A DNA stretch of 64,000 nucleotides, from positions 62,001 through 126,000 of the forward strand of contig NZ_JARESE010000020.1 in the NCBI RefSeq assembly GCF_029076845.1, written 5' to 3'. This document shows positions 62,988 through 64,000 of the stretch, in pieces. This stretch comes from Novosphingobium album (ex Liu et al. 2023) (lineage in GTDB: Bacteria; Pseudomonadota; Alphaproteobacteria; Sphingomonadales; Sphingomonadaceae). The first letter of the stretch is position 1, and each line of letters begins with the position of its first letter. Below the pieces are notes generated by a model. That model saw only the letters and a program-made list of their open reading frames with translations, was not told the origin of the DNA and did not search any database. A program made the position numbers and the translations under genes.

Positions 62988-64000
62988 TCAGCTCGCGATC
63001 CGGCGGCGGTAGGCCAGCAGGATCCACAGAAAGATCGGCGCGCCGATCAGCGCGGTGATGATCCCCACGGGCAGTTCGGCCGGGCGGATCACCAGCCGGG
63101 CGACCACGTCGATCGCTTCCATCAGCAAGGCACCCGACAGGGCGGATGCCGGCAGCAGGAAGCGATAGTCGGACGAGCGCAGCAAGCGCATCATGTGCGG
63201 CACGATCAGGCCGACGAAGGCGATCACGCCGACCATCGCCGTCGCCACCGAAACGATCAGCGTGTTCAGGACCAGCAGCCGGAAAACGAGCCTGTCCGGG
63301 TCGAAGCCGATATAGGCGGCATCGTCCTCGCCCAGCATCAATGCGTTCAGGTCCTTGCCCCGCCGCAGGATGAACACCAGGCAAGGCACGAAAATCGCGG
63401 TGACGAGCAGGCTGCCGCGCCAGTCGGCGGTGGTGAACGTGCCCAGGTTCCAGAACGTAATGTTGCGCGCCTGCGGATCGCGCGCGATGTACGACAGGAA
63501 GCCCGTGCCGGCATTGCACAGCGCGTTCACCGCGATGCCGGCCAGCAACAGCGCCAGCACGTCGGTATGGCCGAAAAGCGTGGCGATCCGGTAGACCAGC
63601 AGTGTCGCGAGAAAGCCGCCAAGGAAAGCCATCACCGGCACGGCCGCCGTGCCCAGCGGGGAAGTGAAGGCCAGCGCGGTGTTGCCGAACACGAACATGA
63701 GCGATGCGCCCAGCGCCGCGCCGGAGGACGTGCCGGCCAGCCCCGGCTCGACGATGGGATTGCGGAACAGGCCCTGCATCAGCGCGCCCGACAGGCCCAG
63801 CGTCGCCCCCGTCACGCCGCACAGCAGCACGCGCGGCAAGCGCAGGGTGACGAAGACGTTGAGGTCAAGCCCCTCTTCGGGCGCCACCGGGGCGATGCCC
63901 AGCCCGTGGCGCACGAAGCGGAAGATCTCCTCGGGCGGGAAATAGAACGAGCCGACACTGAGCGACAGCAGCAGCGCGCCCAGCAGGGCGCACGCCAGCA
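62988..64000 (-). CDS. FecCD-family iron ABC transporter permease (5' end missing)
   Basis: The frame stays open to the right edge, so the first part of the gene is outside; 337 residues are visible, near full length. It begins with a hydrophobic helix (LLGALLLSLSVGSFYF), then PPEEIFRFV and LRLPRVLLCGVTGATLGLSGALMQGLFRNPIVEPGLAG, which in pieces is the FecCD hallmark. About nine to ten helices follow, with AFVGLIVPHMMRLL near the C-terminus, the segment that contacts the ATPase. It moves iron complexes through the inner membrane with the ATPase encoded two bases downstream. Probably a periplasmic binding protein gene lies further right. Confidence 0.95.
   Translation of the reverse strand, partial: LACALLGALLLSLSVGSFYFPPEEIFRFVRHGLGIAPVAPEEGLDLNVFVTLRLPRVLLCGVTGATLGLSGALMQGLFRNPIVEPGLAGTSSGAALGASLMFVFGNTALAFTSPLGTAAVPVMAFLGGFLATLLVYRIATLFGHTDVLALLLAGIAVNALCNAGTGFLSYIARDPQARNITFWNLGTFTTADWRGSLLVTAIFVPCLVFILRRGKDLNALMLGEDDAAYIGFDPDRLVFRLLVLNTLIVSVATAMVGVIAFVGLIVPHMMRLLRSSDYRFLLPASALSGALLMEAIDVVARLVIRPAELPVGIITALIGAPIFLWILLAYRRRIAS

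Noticed and set aside
62197..63822. One long minus-strand frame covering the ATPase and part of the permease
   Set aside because: The first 278 codons overlap the FecCD permease in another frame and are Arg/Gly-rich; the real ATPase starts at 62985.

Overview
The window looks like a chromosomal piece of a GC-rich alphaproteobacterium, most likely a sphingomonad (Sphingomonadales). Pointers are a CtrA cell-cycle regulator with Asp51 in the Caulobacter position, clustered GANTC sites, a sphingomonad-type general-stress (EcfG) promoter consensus, exosortase-A-associated envelope genes and a TonB-dependent iron uptake locus. I see no tRNA, rRNA, CRISPR array, insertion sequence or prophage.

Region 1 (1-22630, all on the minus strand) is the most unusual part. 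In transcription order it encodes a CHASE2-class III nucleotide cyclase, a TPR-CHAT (caspase-like) protein, a second CHASE2-cyclase, a small secreted protein with a weak FecR-like segment, a two-partner secretion pore (TpsB), a 1734-residue exoprotein (TpsA) with a roughly 60-unit Pro-Thr stalk, a five-heme cytochrome c, a lipoprotein with two HbpS/GlcG-type heme-binding domains, an outer-membrane beta-barrel, and a cytochrome c with at least seven hemes that runs off the left edge. The last six genes are joined by ATGA, GTGA or TGATG overlaps, so they should be made together. My inference is a surface adhesin/exoprotein coupled to an outer-membrane heme or electron conduit, with cyclases and a CHAT protein as the upstream signalling module.

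Region 2 (22940-37605) is mostly housekeeping: galU and murA (divergent), a small membrane protein behind a perfect EcfG-type promoter, a ribbon-helix-helix protein, tag, phaB, a small putative outer-membrane protein, a DUF3576 lipoprotein-leuS-lptE-holA operon, a polyprenyl-phosphate sugar transferase, an rnd-lptC-lptA operon, ung, and a small ABM-fold protein. Region 3 (37726-45806) holds a chemotaxis receptor and the gltBD glutamate synthase operon.

Region 4 (46096-54917) has a long disordered membrane-anchored protein, an exosortase-A-type glycosyltransferase and O-glycosylation ligase (no exosortase is visible), a thiolase, a DUF4126 membrane protein, ctrA with an AT-rich upstream region, a second small membrane protein behind a near-consensus EcfG promoter, and trmB. 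Region 5 (54962-64000, minus strand) encodes a secreted M20 peptidase, a VPS10/BNR-type beta-propeller protein and an iron uptake operon: FecCD permease (cut by the right edge), ATPase and TonB-dependent receptor.

All assignments come from reading motifs and domain order by eye; no database search was run. Start codons were reassigned where a ribosome site, signal peptide or gene overlap favoured an internal start.
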